This document shows, piece after piece, positions 25,512-34,346 of a stretch of DNA of 64,000 nt; within the stretch, counting starts at the first letter, position 1; each line of letters begins with the position of its first letter. Under the pieces are notes generated by a model, which worked only from the letters and a program-made list of their open reading frames with translations, made no database searches and was not told where the DNA came from. A program made the position numbers and the translations under genes. Source of the stretch: Ruminococcaceae bacterium FB2012 (GTDB lineage: Bacteria; Bacillota; Clostridia; Oscillospirales; Ruminococcaceae); contig FMXS01000006.1 in the NCBI GenBank assembly GCA_900104495.1, positions 193,773 to 257,772 of the forward strand. The letters are read 5' to 3'.

Positions 25512-26081
25512 TCAGTTTCCTCCCATTCTGCCTGTACGCATTATCTCCGTGTCCTTAATGAACTTCTTCTCTCTTTGGAGCTGTGACAGCCCGATGACCG
25601 CATTCAGCACTGTGAATCCCAGCAGTATCAGGACCACGATGTTCCGTGCTATGATGTGCTGGTCCGGGAAGCGGTCGTAGTATTCCCTTGTGGCGGCATC
25701 GACGTCCGTGATGTTCCCGAAGCTGATGAAATAGCCTCCGCCCTCGGAAATATAGGCGGGGCGCTGATAGGTCTTCCCCTTGACAAGGATGCCGTATTCG
25801 GCCGAACTCACGGTCTGATTATGCTTCCCGCCCTTTTCGTCGGTGCAGCTTGCGGTGTAGTAGGTGGTGTTGGAGCGCCTGTGGTGTATGGTATGCTTAT
25901 CCAGCGAGGTGACGGTATAGCTGTGGACGCCGTCGGGTGTCAGCCGCGGCGGCGAGTATGTCAGACGCCAGGCCCCTGCCGCAAGAGTCAGCACAAGAAA
26001 CACCGCCGCGATACGGAAAAACGTGACCGCGGTGTTATAAGAGTGGTGCCTGTTATAGTCCTTTTTCAGAAAGCCGAACAC
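25512..26081 (-). CDS. Hypothetical membrane protein (DUF3592-like)
   Basis: A 189-residue protein. Two membrane helices (residues about 18-42 and 145-163) flank an extracytoplasmic strand-rich domain with TYYTASCTDEKGGKHNQTV and GKTYQRPAYIS. That layout resembles DUF3592-type proteins. It ends just upstream of obgE and is separated from rpmA by a terminator. Function unknown. Confidence 0.65.
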   Translation of the reverse strand: MFGFLKKDYNRHHSYNTAVTFFRIAAVFLVLTLAAGAWRLTYSPPRLTPDGVHSYTVTSLDKHTIHHRRSNTTYYTASCTDEKGGKHNQTVSSAEYGILVKGKTYQRPAYISEGGGYFISFGNITDVDAATREYYDRFPDQHIIARNIVVLILLGFTVLNAVIGLSQLQREKKFIKDTEIMRTGRMGGN

Positions 26082-26096
26082 GACCTCACCGCCTTA

Positions 26097-26127
26097 ACAA
26101 AAAGCCCCGAACCAACGGCTCGGGGCA
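26097..26127 (-). terminator. Terminator downstream of rpmA
   Basis: GCCCCGA/TCGGGGC stem; on the minus strand it is followed by a TTTTTG run. It separates the ribosomal genes from the membrane-protein and obgE genes. Confidence 0.8.
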
Positions 26128-26140
26128 TCCAGTCTGAAAT

Positions 26141-26422
26141 TTAAGCCTGCGGGTAAACGGAAACCTTCTTGCGGTCTCTGCCCAGTCTCTCAAATCTTAC
26201 AACGCCGTCAGCGGTTGCATACAGCGTATCGTCCGAGCCGCGGCCTACGTTCTCGCCCGGATGGATGTGTGTTCCTCTCTGGCGAACGAGGATGTTGCCT
26301 GCGACAACAGCCTGACCGTCAGCGCGCTTGACGCCGAGCCTCTTAGCCTCGGAATCACGGCCGTTCTTGGTAGAACCCATACCTTTCTTATGCGCGAAGA
26401 ACTGCATAGAAATTCTGATCAT
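26141..26422 (-). CDS. rpmA: Ribosomal protein bL27 with cleavable N-terminus
   Basis: A 93-residue L27. It begins MIRISMQFFAHKKGMGSTKN, that is, with the short N-terminal extension ending in QFF before AHKKG found in Firmicutes. Prp removes it so that the mature N-terminus can reach the peptidyl-transferase centre. The gene for Prp lies immediately upstream. The rest is standard (GGTHIHPGENVGRG-like block, here RGTHIHPGENVGRG). Confidence 0.97.
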   Translation of the reverse strand: MIRISMQFFAHKKGMGSTKNGRDSEAKRLGVKRADGQAVVAGNILVRQRGTHIHPGENVGRGSDDTLYATADGVVRFERLGRDRKKVSVYPQA

Positions 26423-26425
26423 TGA

Positions 26426-26743
26426 TTACACCTCCGTAAATGTGATCCTGATACGTCCCTGAAACTCGTCGGAGAGGATATACAGATGCGTCAGAAGCCC
26501 CAGCAGGAGCTTATCGCCTGTATCATCCGGCTGTTTCAGTTTGAGTGATATTTCATTTTCTTCGACCTTTACCTCAGCCTTCAGACCGAACGCTTCGGTA
26601 ACGGTATTGGCTGTCAGCATAACAGCCGAGGATACGCTTGCACAAGCTATATCCTGCCCGTACTCCGCATAGCCGGCGTGCCCCGAAACGGAGAACCCGA
26701 CGAGCCTGTCGGAGCTGTCGCGGTAAAACCCGGCGCGTATCAT
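26426..26743 (-). CDS. prp: Ribosomal-processing cysteine protease Prp
   Basis: A 105-residue protein with the Prp signature: SVSGHAGYAEYGQDIACASVSSAV, containing the catalytic histidine (GHAGYA) and cysteine (DIACA). It cleaves the N-terminal extension of L27, encoded three bases downstream. Its own start overlaps the rplU stop by one base. This rplU-prp-rpmA order is the classic Firmicute arrangement. Confidence 0.96.
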   Translation of the reverse strand: MIRAGFYRDSSDRLVGFSVSGHAGYAEYGQDIACASVSSAVMLTANTVTEAFGLKAEVKVEENEISLKLKQPDDTGDKLLLGLLTHLYILSDEFQGRIRITFTEV

Positions 26744-27054
26744 TATGCGTTGATAGCTTCGATCTTTACCTGAGTGTAGGGCTGTCTGTGACCGAGCTTT
26801 CTCTTCTCACCCTTCTTGGGCTTGTAAGTGAAAACAGTGATCTTCTTGGCCTTGCCGTTCTTGACTACCTTAGCGGAAACCGTTGCGCCCTCAACGTAGG
26901 GAGCGCCGACCTTAACGTCGCCTTCGCCGCCGACTGCCAGTACCTTATCGAAGGTATAGCTCTTGTCAGCCTCAACGTCCAGCTTCTCGATGAAAACAAC
27001 ATCACCGACATTTACCTGATACTGCTTTCCGCCTGTCTCGATTACTGCGTACAT
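26743..27054 (-). CDS. rplU: Ribosomal protein bL21
   Basis: A 103-residue L21, starting MYAVIETGGKQYQVNVGD and ending with the conserved KLGHRQPYTQVKI block. It is first in the operon with prp and rpmA, behind a structured leader and a strong promoter. Confidence 0.97.
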   Translation of the reverse strand: MYAVIETGGKQYQVNVGDVVFIEKLDVEADKSYTFDKVLAVGGEGDVKVGAPYVEGATVSAKVVKNGKAKKITVFTYKPKKGEKRKLGHRQPYTQVKIEAINA

Positions 27055-27056
27055 TC

Positions 27057-27151
27057 AGAAATGCACCTGCCTTTTCATACAAACTCGCTGCGGACGGTGT
27101 GAAAGCCTGCGTGAGCGCATAGCTTCCCCTTGTTTACCGTATACAAGCGGC
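27057..27151 (-). promoter_or_regulatory. Probable L21 leader RNA
   Basis: The 95-base untranslated leader of rplU contains a CCGCTTGTATAC/GTAAACAAGGG-type hairpin followed by a second pairing segment, in the position where the L21 autoregulatory leader occurs in Firmicutes. The match to the Rfam family was not computed. Confidence 0.6.
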
Positions 27152-27157
27152 TTAAAT

Positions 27158-27186
27158 ATCATATCATATTTCGCCCTTAAAGTCAA
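27158..27186 (-). promoter_or_regulatory. Promoter of rplU-prp-rpmA
   Basis: Minus-strand TTGACT (27186-27181), 17-base spacer and TATGAT (27163-27158). Confidence 0.8.
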
Positions 27187-27285
27187 GGGCGGGGGACAGG
27201 CCCGCTCAAAATTTACACATTGTTTACATTTGCAGGCTGCCCTCCCCCGTTCCAGCATTTGCATAGCCCAAACTCCCCGGCTTTC

Positions 27286-27314
27286 TTGACAAAGCGGAAA
27301 ATGAATGGTATTAT
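27286..27314 (+). promoter_or_regulatory. Promoter of the lipoprotein operon
   Basis: TTGACA (27286-27291), 17-base spacer, TATTAT (27309-27314). It precedes the gene at 27356 and probably drives the chain of genes up to tsaB. Confidence 0.75.
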
Positions 27315-27355
27315 ATAAGATAGTATAGTATCACATCAGAAGGAGGCGGGCGGCT

Positions 27356-29056
27356 GTGAAAAGAATTATCGTACTGCTGTTGGCGGCGCTGGTTTTCAGC
27401 GGCTGCTCGTTCAAAGTGCCGGAAAGCGGCAAGGGCAAGACCAACAACTCCGATACGGACTCAAATGCCGCGGAGATCACCCTGCGGGACAAGGACGGCA
27501 AGACCGTTTCCATATACGACGCCCCGATCTATGACCGCTGCGGCGTCAAGGCGGTATTCAGCGGGAATAACGGCAAAGCCGCCACCCTTACCGTCACCAA
27601 CGGCTCCGATAAGGCCCTTCGCCTCAGATCTTCGTATATGTCCGCGGACGGTGTGCTGAGAAACGATCTCACGGTCTCCTCGGACCCTATCCCCGCAGGA
27701 GAGACCGCCGGCATAACCCTTGACGGCAGCGGCTTCAGCGGGATAAGCTCCCTTCGCACCCGCTTCTACCTGGAGGACGAGGACTACCGCGTCCTTGAGG
27801 ACAGCCTCTCCGACCCCTTGGAGATCGTCCTTTCCGATACGCTTTACCTGGCTTCAAAACAGCTCTACACCGTCGTGTACGAGGACGAGCGTCTGCTGCT
27901 GGGGCTTTGCGGCGTTACCTACCGTGAGGACTCCAACCGTGTGGCTTTGAACATCTACGCCGAAAACAAGACCGACAGCGACTTCTGCCTTGAATCCCTG
28001 GGTGCGGAATGCGTCCCGAAGGATTATTACACCACCCTCAACGTCATCCTTCCGGCAAGGTCCGGGGGCAAGTTCACCATGCGGGCCTCCACCCGCAACT
28101 CAACCCTTTCGCCCTCGGAGCTGGACAGCATCAGCCTTTCTCTGTCTTTGTCCGGACTTGAATACTACTACGGTCTGAAACAGGAAGATCCCCCCAAGAC
28201 CGAGAAATTCACTATCAGTCTTCCCAAAACAGGGCGTCCCGAGAACGTGATACCCGATGCTGTCGTCAGCACCGTGGACCGTGAACAATACATCGCGGAA
28301 CTTGCCGCCTCCGGGGAGCTGACTCCCCTGACGCCGGTGGGGCAATCGAATCTGATGTTTGAAAACGAAAACATACTGGCCGACCTTGTGTATATGGGCC
28401 GTGAAAACAACGGCACCATTTCCCTGCACTTCCGGGTGCAGAACAAGCTCCAAAAGCAGATAAAGCTCTCCCCGGTGGGGACGGTCAACGGAGCTACCCT
28501 GGCTTTCAGCTGCTACGGCGGCATCAAGCCCATGACCGAGCAGTACATAGAAGTCACCTGCTCCGCTGCCGATGAAAGCATCATAGGCAGCTTCTCCGAC
28601 CTGGCAGTACGGCTGGAATACTCCTACGACGACGGCAGCTACGACAACAGCTCCTACATCGGAGCCACCGACCCCTTCTATTTCCAGGTCTCAGAGACTC
28701 TCTCACGTCCGGGAGTTCCCAAGGGCGCCAAGCAGATCTACTCCGATGACATCTGCGACCTTTATCTGTTGGGCATGGAGAAGGAAGAGGACCGCAATGC
28801 CGTTGATCTGAAGGTCTACGCCGTCAACAAGTCGGAAAAGGTGATAATCGTAAGTGCCTACACCGACTCCGACCGCATCTACATACTGAAAAACCTGGGA
28901 ATGTTCCGCGGGACCTACACCGTGGGGACTCTCAAAGTCACCACCTTTGCCGAGGACATACAGTTAACGGAGCAAACGGTCAAGGATATGAAGATAGCCG
29001 TCAGCATATACGACATTGACGGGAACGTTCTTTCGGAAGGCGAGGCCGGGCTATGA
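27356..29056 (+). CDS. Hypothetical lipoprotein
   Basis: A 566-residue protein; the GTG start follows AAGGAGGCG. The signal peptide ends in a lipobox (VFSGCSF) so the mature protein should be lipid-anchored at residue 17. The rest is strand-rich with several repeated immunoglobulin-like blocks (for example VALNIYAENKTDSDFCLESLG and VDLKVYAVNKSEKVIIVSA). I recognise no named family. Its stop overlaps the start of the DUF3810 gene by four bases, implying coupled translation and perhaps a joint envelope function. Confidence 0.75.
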   Translation: MKRIIVLLLAALVFSGCSFKVPESGKGKTNNSDTDSNAAEITLRDKDGKTVSIYDAPIYDRCGVKAVFSGNNGKAATLTVTNGSDKALRLRSSYMSADGVLRNDLTVSSDPIPAGETAGITLDGSGFSGISSLRTRFYLEDEDYRVLEDSLSDPLEIVLSDTLYLASKQLYTVVYEDERLLLGLCGVTYREDSNRVALNIYAENKTDSDFCLESLGAECVPKDYYTTLNVILPARSGGKFTMRASTRNSTLSPSELDSISLSLSLSGLEYYYGLKQEDPPKTEKFTISLPKTGRPENVIPDAVVSTVDREQYIAELAASGELTPLTPVGQSNLMFENENILADLVYMGRENNGTISLHFRVQNKLQKQIKLSPVGTVNGATLAFSCYGGIKPMTEQYIEVTCSAADESIIGSFSDLAVRLEYSYDDGSYDNSSYIGATDPFYFQVSETLSRPGVPKGAKQIYSDDICDLYLLGMEKEEDRNAVDLKVYAVNKSEKVIIVSAYTDSDRIYILKNLGMFRGTYTVGTLKVTTFAEDIQLTEQTVKDMKIAVSIYDIDGNVLSEGEAGL

Positions 29057-30171
29057 AGATCAGACTGAACAAAAACAGGATCGCACTGCTGCTGATCTTC
29101 GGCGGGTGCATCATTCTTAACATCGTGGCCTGGCTGTCAAAGGGCTTCTGCGACTGGTACGGCGAGAACATCCTGCCCATATGGTTCAACGCCTTCGGGC
29201 GTCCCATAGCGCTTCTCCCCTTCTCTTTGGGGGAGATAATGATAATGCTGTTTATCGTTATCATCCTGCTGACGCCGGTGTCCCTTATCGTCCTGCTGAT
29301 AGTGATGAAGAGACGGCGCAGGAAGGTGCTGAAAGTGTACGGCCTGGTATGGATCTGGATAATCGCCTTTATCGTGCTGACCGAGACTCTCAACTGCTTT
29401 ATCATCTACCACCGCTCCACCTTCGGAGAGACCTATAACATCCCCACTGCTCAGCACACAAGCTCAGAACTTGCGGAGCTCTGCGATTATCTGACCGCCA
29501 GGACCAACGAGCTTTCCAAACAGGTCACACGGGATGAAGAGGGGAAATTCGTCCTCACTGCCGACCTGGACGAGACCGCCCGCAAGGCAATGTCCGCCCT
29601 GGGAGAGGAGTTCCCCCAGCTTTCGGGCTACTATGTGACCCCCAAGCCCGTGATAAACTCCTTCTTTATGAGCCAGCAGTATTTAATGGGCATATACTTC
29701 CCCTTTTCGCTGGAGGCTAACTACAACTATCAGATGTACCCCTCCAACCTGCCGGAGACGGTCTGCCACGAACTGGCCCACACCAAGGGCTTTATGCTGG
29801 AGGACGAGGCCAACTTCATAGCCTATCTCGCCTGCGACCGCAGCGACAACATCGAATACCGTTACAGTGGGAATCTCCGGGCGCTGAAATACGTGTTGAA
29901 CGAGGTCAGGGACAACTGCTCCGATGAGGAAATAGAACGGATAAGCAACTCGCTGGATATCGAAGTCATCATCGACATAGTGGGCAACTCCGACTACTGG
30001 GAGAGCGTTCAGGAAAGCGACGAGGGCCTGCTGCCCTCAAAGACAGTGGCCGCCGTTTCCGATGCGGCAATGGAGGCCTCGCTGAAAATGAACGGCGTCT
30101 CCGACGGAAAGAAGAGCTACGGCAGAATGGTAGACCTGCTGCTGAATTACGGCGTGGGAAAGGATAAGTGA
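29053..30171 (+). CDS. DUF3810 membrane protein with HExxH
   Basis: A 372-residue protein with three membrane helices in the first 125 residues and an extracytoplasmic domain containing PETVCHELAHTKGFMLEDEANF. That is an HExxH zinc site with a downstream glutamate, as in the DUF3810 family. The family is predicted to be a membrane metallopeptidase; no substrate is known. It overlaps the lipoprotein gene before it and precedes the TfoX-like gene by one base. Confidence 0.85.
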   Translation: MKIRLNKNRIALLLIFGGCIILNIVAWLSKGFCDWYGENILPIWFNAFGRPIALLPFSLGEIMIMLFIVIILLTPVSLIVLLIVMKRRRRKVLKVYGLVWIWIIAFIVLTETLNCFIIYHRSTFGETYNIPTAQHTSSELAELCDYLTARTNELSKQVTRDEEGKFVLTADLDETARKAMSALGEEFPQLSGYYVTPKPVINSFFMSQQYLMGIYFPFSLEANYNYQMYPSNLPETVCHELAHTKGFMLEDEANFIAYLACDRSDNIEYRYSGNLRALKYVLNEVRDNCSDEEIERISNSLDIEVIIDIVGNSDYWESVQESDEGLLPSKTVAAVSDAAMEASLKMNGVSDGKKSYGRMVDLLLNYGVGKDK

Positions 30172-30172
30172 T

Positions 30173-30487
30173 ATGGCTTCAAGCAAGGAATATCTCGAAT
30201 TCGTCTTAGGGCAGCTGCCCGCCGGAGAAGTCACCTTCCGGCCGATGATGGGCGAGTACATGATCTACTACCGGGACAAGATCGTGGGGGGCATCTACGA
30301 CGACAGGTTCCTCGTCAAGCAGACAGCCGCCTCAAAGCGGCTGATGCCCGAAGCGCCCCTTGAACTGCCCTACGAGGGCGCCAAGGAAATGCTCCTTGCG
30401 GACATCGACGACAGGGAGTTTTTGAGCGTCCTTCTCGAAGCGATGTACCCGGAGCTGCCTGCTCCGAAACCGAAGAAAAAGAAATAA
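30173..30487 (+). CDS. TfoX N-terminal domain protein
   Basis: A 104-residue protein made only of the TfoX N-terminal fold: VTFRPMMGEYMIYYRDKIVGGIYDDRFLVK, then LLEAMYPELP and a lysine tail. In gamma-proteobacteria TfoX regulates competence, but short stand-alone versions in Firmicutes have no known role. It is embedded in the operon running towards tsaE. Confidence 0.8.
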   Translation: MASSKEYLEFVLGQLPAGEVTFRPMMGEYMIYYRDKIVGGIYDDRFLVKQTAASKRLMPEAPLELPYEGAKEMLLADIDDREFLSVLLEAMYPELPAPKPKKKK

Positions 30488-30498
30488 GGACAGATAAA

Positions 30499-30957
30499 AT
30501 GACATACGAATTTACCACACATTCCGCCTCCGAAACTGTCGCTTTGGGGAAATGCATAGGCGAAAGGCTCCGGGGCGGCGAATGCCTTGCCTATGTGGGC
30601 GGACTGGGAGCGGGCAAGACTACCATGACCCGGGGCATCGCCCTTGGAATGGGCCTTGACGACGACGTCACCTCGCCCACCTTTGCGCTGGTCAACGAGT
30701 ACCGGGGCGGGAGGATCTCTCTCTGCCACTTCGATATGTACCGCATAACCTCCCCCGAAGACCTGGAGACCACGGGCTTCTACGACTATATGGACAGCGA
30801 TACCGTCCTGGCGGTGGAGTGGAGCGAGAACATCAAAGACGCTCTGCCCGAGGACACGGTATACATACGCATAGAGCGTGTTGACGAGGAAACACGGAAG
30901 ATCACGATAAACGGAGATGAACGCTTTGCTGACATTGGGGATAGATACCTCGGGTAA
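30499..30957 (+). CDS. tsaE: tRNA t6A synthesis ATPase TsaE
   Basis: A 152-residue P-loop ATPase with Walker A GGLGAGKTTMTRG near residue 34 and the family's SPTFALVNEY and HFDMYR blocks. It works with TsaB and TsaD to place threonylcarbamoyl groups on A37 of ANN-decoding tRNAs. The tsaB start lies inside its 3' end. Confidence 0.95.
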   Translation: MTYEFTTHSASETVALGKCIGERLRGGECLAYVGGLGAGKTTMTRGIALGMGLDDDVTSPTFALVNEYRGGRISLCHFDMYRITSPEDLETTGFYDYMDSDTVLAVEWSENIKDALPEDTVYIRIERVDEETRKITINGDERFADIGDRYLG

Positions 30958-31618
30958 GGTGGCCTCCGCCGCCGTTACGGACGGCGAGCGGCTGCTGGCC
31001 GAGAAGATACTTTACACCAAGCTGACCCATTCGCAGATCATCCTGCCGATGGTGCAGGAACTTTTAGACGACTGCGGGATAGGCTTCAAAGAACTGGAGG
31101 CAGTCGTCTGCGCGGCAGGTCCGGGTTCCTACACGGGACTGCGGATAGGCATTGCGGCGGTCAAGGGGATAGTTATGGGAGCCCCGCATCTGAAATGTGC
31201 GGCGGTCTCCACGCTGGAAGCGCTGGCCTTCGGGGTCTCGGCCTTCCAGGGGAAGATCGTCCCGGTGATGTACGCACGTCCGAAGATCGTTTACGCGGGG
31301 TGCTATGAAAGCCGCAGTGGGAACGTCACCGTCCTTGACAGTGACAGGGTGACGGATGAGGAGGAATATTTCTCCGGGCTGGACACCTCGGTGCCGGTAA
31401 TGCTGACGGGCGACCGCTGCGAGGAGATCAAGCGGCTGTACTTCCTTGACAACGGGAACGTCCTCACCGCGCCGGTGCCGGACAGGCTCCAGCGGGCGTC
31501 CTCGCTTTGCGCGGCGTTTCTTGCCGCGCCGGAGAGAGCCGTACCGCCGGCTGCGCTTGAAGCCAGCTATTTGCAGTCCACGAGGGCAGAGAAAGACAAG
31601 GCGCACAGGGACGCTTAG
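30917..31618 (+). CDS. tsaB: tRNA t6A synthesis protein TsaB
   Basis: A 233-residue protein of the actin-like ATPase fold: LTLGIDTSGKVASAAV at the start, THSQIILPMV, and the GPGSYTGLRIGIAAVKG signature. It is the non-catalytic partner of TsaD. The chosen ATG overlaps tsaE by 41 bases; a later TTG is possible. rimI and tsaD, often next, are absent; the gene is followed by the GC-rich repeat region instead. Confidence 0.95.
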   Translation: MNALLTLGIDTSGKVASAAVTDGERLLAEKILYTKLTHSQIILPMVQELLDDCGIGFKELEAVVCAAGPGSYTGLRIGIAAVKGIVMGAPHLKCAAVSTLEALAFGVSAFQGKIVPVMYARPKIVYAGCYESRSGNVTVLDSDRVTDEEEYFSGLDTSVPVMLTGDRCEEIKRLYFLDNGNVLTAPVPDRLQRASSLCAAFLAAPERAVPPAALEASYLQSTRAEKDKAHRDA

Positions 31619-31621
31619 TTT

Positions 31622-32190
31622 ATTTGATAGCTGTAAACCCAAACGCGAAGCGCATTCCGCAGTCCAGGGCACGGTAGCCCTGGCGGGGTCAATTTTTCCT
31701 CGCAAGCTCGGAAAAATCGGGGCAGAGCCCTCGCGGGGACGGGGGCGGAGCCCTTGCAGGGACAATTTTCCCTCGACAAGCTCGGGAAAATCGGGACAGA
31801 GTCCCTCTCGGCGCGTAAGCGACGACCCCGGCGCTGCACAAGAAAAGAGTAGGGAAACGAAGCAGTTTTCCTACTCTTTTTTGCGTGGACAAACCATACT
31901 CAGCGCCGGGAAAAAGTGTTCTCCTGCACTCGCAGGAAACAGCGAGCGACGCGAGCGTCTTTCCGTCCCCCGACGGACTAAATGAAGGGCGTTCTGCCCC
32001 GCCCTTAGCGTTGGAGCAGAATCCCAGCATAGACATACGCCCCAATTCGGGGGCTTTCCGATCGGTCCGAGCGCGGACGGCGCAACTCCGCCGCAGGAAA
32101 CATAGTGCGGGCCGCAAGTTTGATTTGCGGCGGAGCCCTCCGTTGGCGTAAACCGTATTCGGGGATGCACCGCTAACAAGGAATACTCCA
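31622..32190 (+). repeat. GC-rich dispersed repeat region, copy 2
   Basis: This stretch of about 570 bases has no credible gene. It begins with the blocks shared with 8700-8905 (31628 onward) and contains internal reiterations: a TTTTTCCTCGCAAGCTCGGAAAAAT unit near 31690 recurs as TTTTCCCTCGACAAGCTCGGGAAAAT near 31768, each followed by a GGGCAGAG or GGACAGAG unit. Further GC-rich hairpins follow up to about 32150. It looks like a degenerate intergenic repeat, not coding DNA. Confidence 0.65.
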
Positions 32191-32199
32191 AAAAAGCAT

Positions 32200-32235
32200 C
32201 CCGCCGAAGGCCAAAGCTTCCGGCGGGTTCTTTTA
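32200..32235. terminator. Terminator between tsaB side and GH5 gene
   Basis: CCCGCCGAAGGC / GCTTCCGGCGGG stem; TTCTTTT follows on the plus strand and an A/T-rich run flanks the other side, so it may work both ways. Confidence 0.75.
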
Positions 32236-32274
32236 AAAGATGGGGATCATTATGAAGATCATGAAGAAAGCATA

Positions 32275-33300
32275 TTAAAGGAATTTCACAAGACGGTCAA
32301 GTACGCCGTCAAGGCGGCCGTCGGTGAGGCCGAAGTCTACCATTTTGTAACTCCATGCACTGCGGCCGATGCCGTATTCATCAAATACCGTGTTGATGTC
32401 CCTGTACCAGTTCAGTTCGTCCTCGGCGGAGGCCTTTTCGATAACGCCGTACTCTCCGCAGTAGAGAGGACAGCCGCGCTCCTCGCAGAGCTTGATCGCT
32501 CCGATGAAGCGGCGCTCGAAATAGTCCGCGTCAAAGCCGGTGTCGGGAACATCCATGTAATCCTGGATGCGGGTGAGGTTCAGTTCCTTCACCTTCTCGC
32601 GGTACTCTTTGATGTCGCCGGGATAGCCGATGCGGAAATCGGGGTTCATTTCAACTACCCAGTAAGCCGCCTGATGGGTGAACAGGAAAGGATCGTAGCA
32701 GTGGAAATTGTAGACGATCTTGTCGTCAAAGGGAGCTTCAAGGTCCTTCAGAGCGTCTACGGAGTTGTTCCAGTAGCCGCCGATGAGGATGTATGTATCG
32801 GGGGCATTCCTGCGCACCCTTGCAATGACAGTTCTGATGATGCGGTTCCAGGTGTCGGAAAGCTCCTTGTCGTTGACCTCGTTGAGAAGCTCAAATGCGA
32901 TGCGCTGAGGTCTGTTGCCGAAGCGTTCCGAAATGCGCTCCCAGAGCTTGTAAAATCTCTCCTGGAGAACTTCGGACTGGAAAAATCCCGTCTCGTTGTA
33001 AGCCACTTCGTAGGAATAGCCGAAGGTCTTGTGAAGGTCGATTATCATATTGATGCCGTGTTTGTCGCACCACTCGTATGCCTTTTCAAGATACTCCATG
33101 CCGATGTCCACGGGCTCGCCCTCGGCAGTCTCAAAGACCGTATAGTCAACGGGGATGCGTACATGGTCAAGGCCCCAGCCTGCAATGGTCTTGATGTCCT
33201 TTTCGGTGATATAGCTGTCAAGACGCTCCTTTTCGAGTTCGTACTGGGAGAGCCAGCCGCCCAGGTTGATGCCTTTCATGAATCCGTTGAATTTTTTCAT
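32275..33300 (-). CDS. Glycoside hydrolase family 5 glucanase
   Basis: A 341-residue (beta/alpha)8 hydrolase behind GGAGG. Family landmarks: MKGINLGGWLSQ at the start, DHVRIPVDY, IDLHKTFGYSY, the acid/base glutamate in FELLNEVND, YNFHCYDPFLFTH, and the nucleophile in YCGEYGV. It resembles exo-glucanase-like or endoglucanase GH5 enzymes acting on beta-glucans. No signal peptide, dockerin or binding module is present, so it should act inside the cell on imported oligosaccharides. It is a single-gene unit. Confidence 0.9.
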   Translation of the reverse strand: MKKFNGFMKGINLGGWLSQYELEKERLDSYITEKDIKTIAGWGLDHVRIPVDYTVFETAEGEPVDIGMEYLEKAYEWCDKHGINMIIDLHKTFGYSYEVAYNETGFFQSEVLQERFYKLWERISERFGNRPQRIAFELLNEVNDKELSDTWNRIIRTVIARVRRNAPDTYILIGGYWNNSVDALKDLEAPFDDKIVYNFHCYDPFLFTHQAAYWVVEMNPDFRIGYPGDIKEYREKVKELNLTRIQDYMDVPDTGFDADYFERRFIGAIKLCEERGCPLYCGEYGVIEKASAEDELNWYRDINTVFDEYGIGRSAWSYKMVDFGLTDGRLDGVLDRLVKFL

Positions 33301-33457
33301 ATGAGTTTCCTCCGATAATACTCCGTTATTATTGTATTTACTGCGCTGTTATTCGTTCTTCGTTATGATAATATTATACAGGAAAGCTCTTCAAGGGTAT
33401 ATCATAGAATTAATAAACGTGTCAAATATATATTCCGTTTAAAAGCGCCGCAAGGGT

Positions 33458-34099
33458 TCATTCCACGATGATATTGTTGGCGCCGTAGGTCAGAGTCAGA
33501 AGGCTGTCCCCCAGGTGGACGTTCTCCACCACGATATTCTCGTGATCTATGGAAAGGTCGTAGTGGGAGAAATTCCAGAAGGCCTTGATGCCCAGCCCCA
33601 CCAGGCGGTCGGCGATCTCCTGGGTGGCGGCCTTGGGGATGCACAGCACCGCGATCACAGGCTTGCGCTCGGTGCAGAATCTGTCCAGCTCGTCGATGTG
33701 GCGGACGGTGAGGTCCCCGACTCTGTCGCCGGTTATCTCGGGGTCGCTGTCGAAAATGCCGATGAGATCACAGCCCCGGGTGCTGAAATTGATATGGGTG
33801 GTAATGGCCCGTCCCAGGTTGCCGGCACCGATGACGACGGTGCGGAACTGTCTGTCCACGCCGAGGATGCGGCCGATCTCGGAATGGAGCTCCTCCACCC
33901 GGTAGCCGTAGCCCTGCTGGCCGAAGCCGCCGAAGCAGTTGAGGTCCTGTCTGATCTGAGAAGCGGTGAGCTTCATCATCCCGGAAAGCTCCCTTGAAGA
34001 GATCCTGTCCACGCCGCGGCGCATAAGCTCTCCCAAAAAGCGGTAATATCTCGGCAGACGTTTTATCACCGATGCGGATACTGAACTGTTTTTATTCAT
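33458..34099 (-). CDS. rex: Redox-sensing repressor Rex
   Basis: A 213-residue Rex. The N-terminal winged helix has RLPRYYRFLGEL and SSRELSGMMKLTASQIRQDL. The NADH-binding Rossmann domain has VVIGAGNLGRAI and a conserved TYGANNI end. Rex senses the NADH/NAD ratio and represses fermentation genes when NADH is low. ldh (40962-41915) is a plausible target, though I did not find a convincing Rex site (TTGTTAA-N4-TTAACAA) in the window. Confidence 0.96.
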   Translation of the reverse strand: MNKNSSVSASVIKRLPRYYRFLGELMRRGVDRISSRELSGMMKLTASQIRQDLNCFGGFGQQGYGYRVEELHSEIGRILGVDRQFRTVVIGAGNLGRAITTHINFSTRGCDLIGIFDSDPEITGDRVGDLTVRHIDELDRFCTERKPVIAVLCIPKAATQEIADRLVGLGIKAFWNFSHYDLSIDHENIVVENVHLGDSLLTLTYGANNIIVE

Positions 34100-34148
34100 G
34101 GTTCCCTCTTTTCATAACTGCATCTGAGTTTGACAATTTTATAACAAT

Positions 34149-34177
34149 ATTATATAACAACCCCGGGGATTTGTCAA
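34149..34177 (-). promoter_or_regulatory. Promoter of rex
   Basis: Minus-strand TTGACA (34177-34172), 17-base spacer, TATAAT (34154-34149). A directly repeated TTGTTATA element overlaps the -10. Confidence 0.8.
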
Positions 34178-34255
34178 GGGGGAGCGAGAGTATCAGCTGT
34201 CGGCTGTCAATCAGCACAAATTGTATAAAATTATTAGTTTTTAACTTTCCGGCTA

Positions 34256-34284
34256 TTGACTTATTGGTAAAAATGGTATATAAT
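34256..34284 (+). promoter_or_regulatory. Promoter of the EAL/beta-helix gene
   Basis: TTGACT (34256-34261), 17-base spacer, TATAAT (34279-34284). Confidence 0.75.
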
Positions 34285-34346
34285 ATAGTCGGGTATGTAT
34301 GGGGTATGTGTGCCCGTATCTTTCTATCGGAATCGAGTTGATAGTC

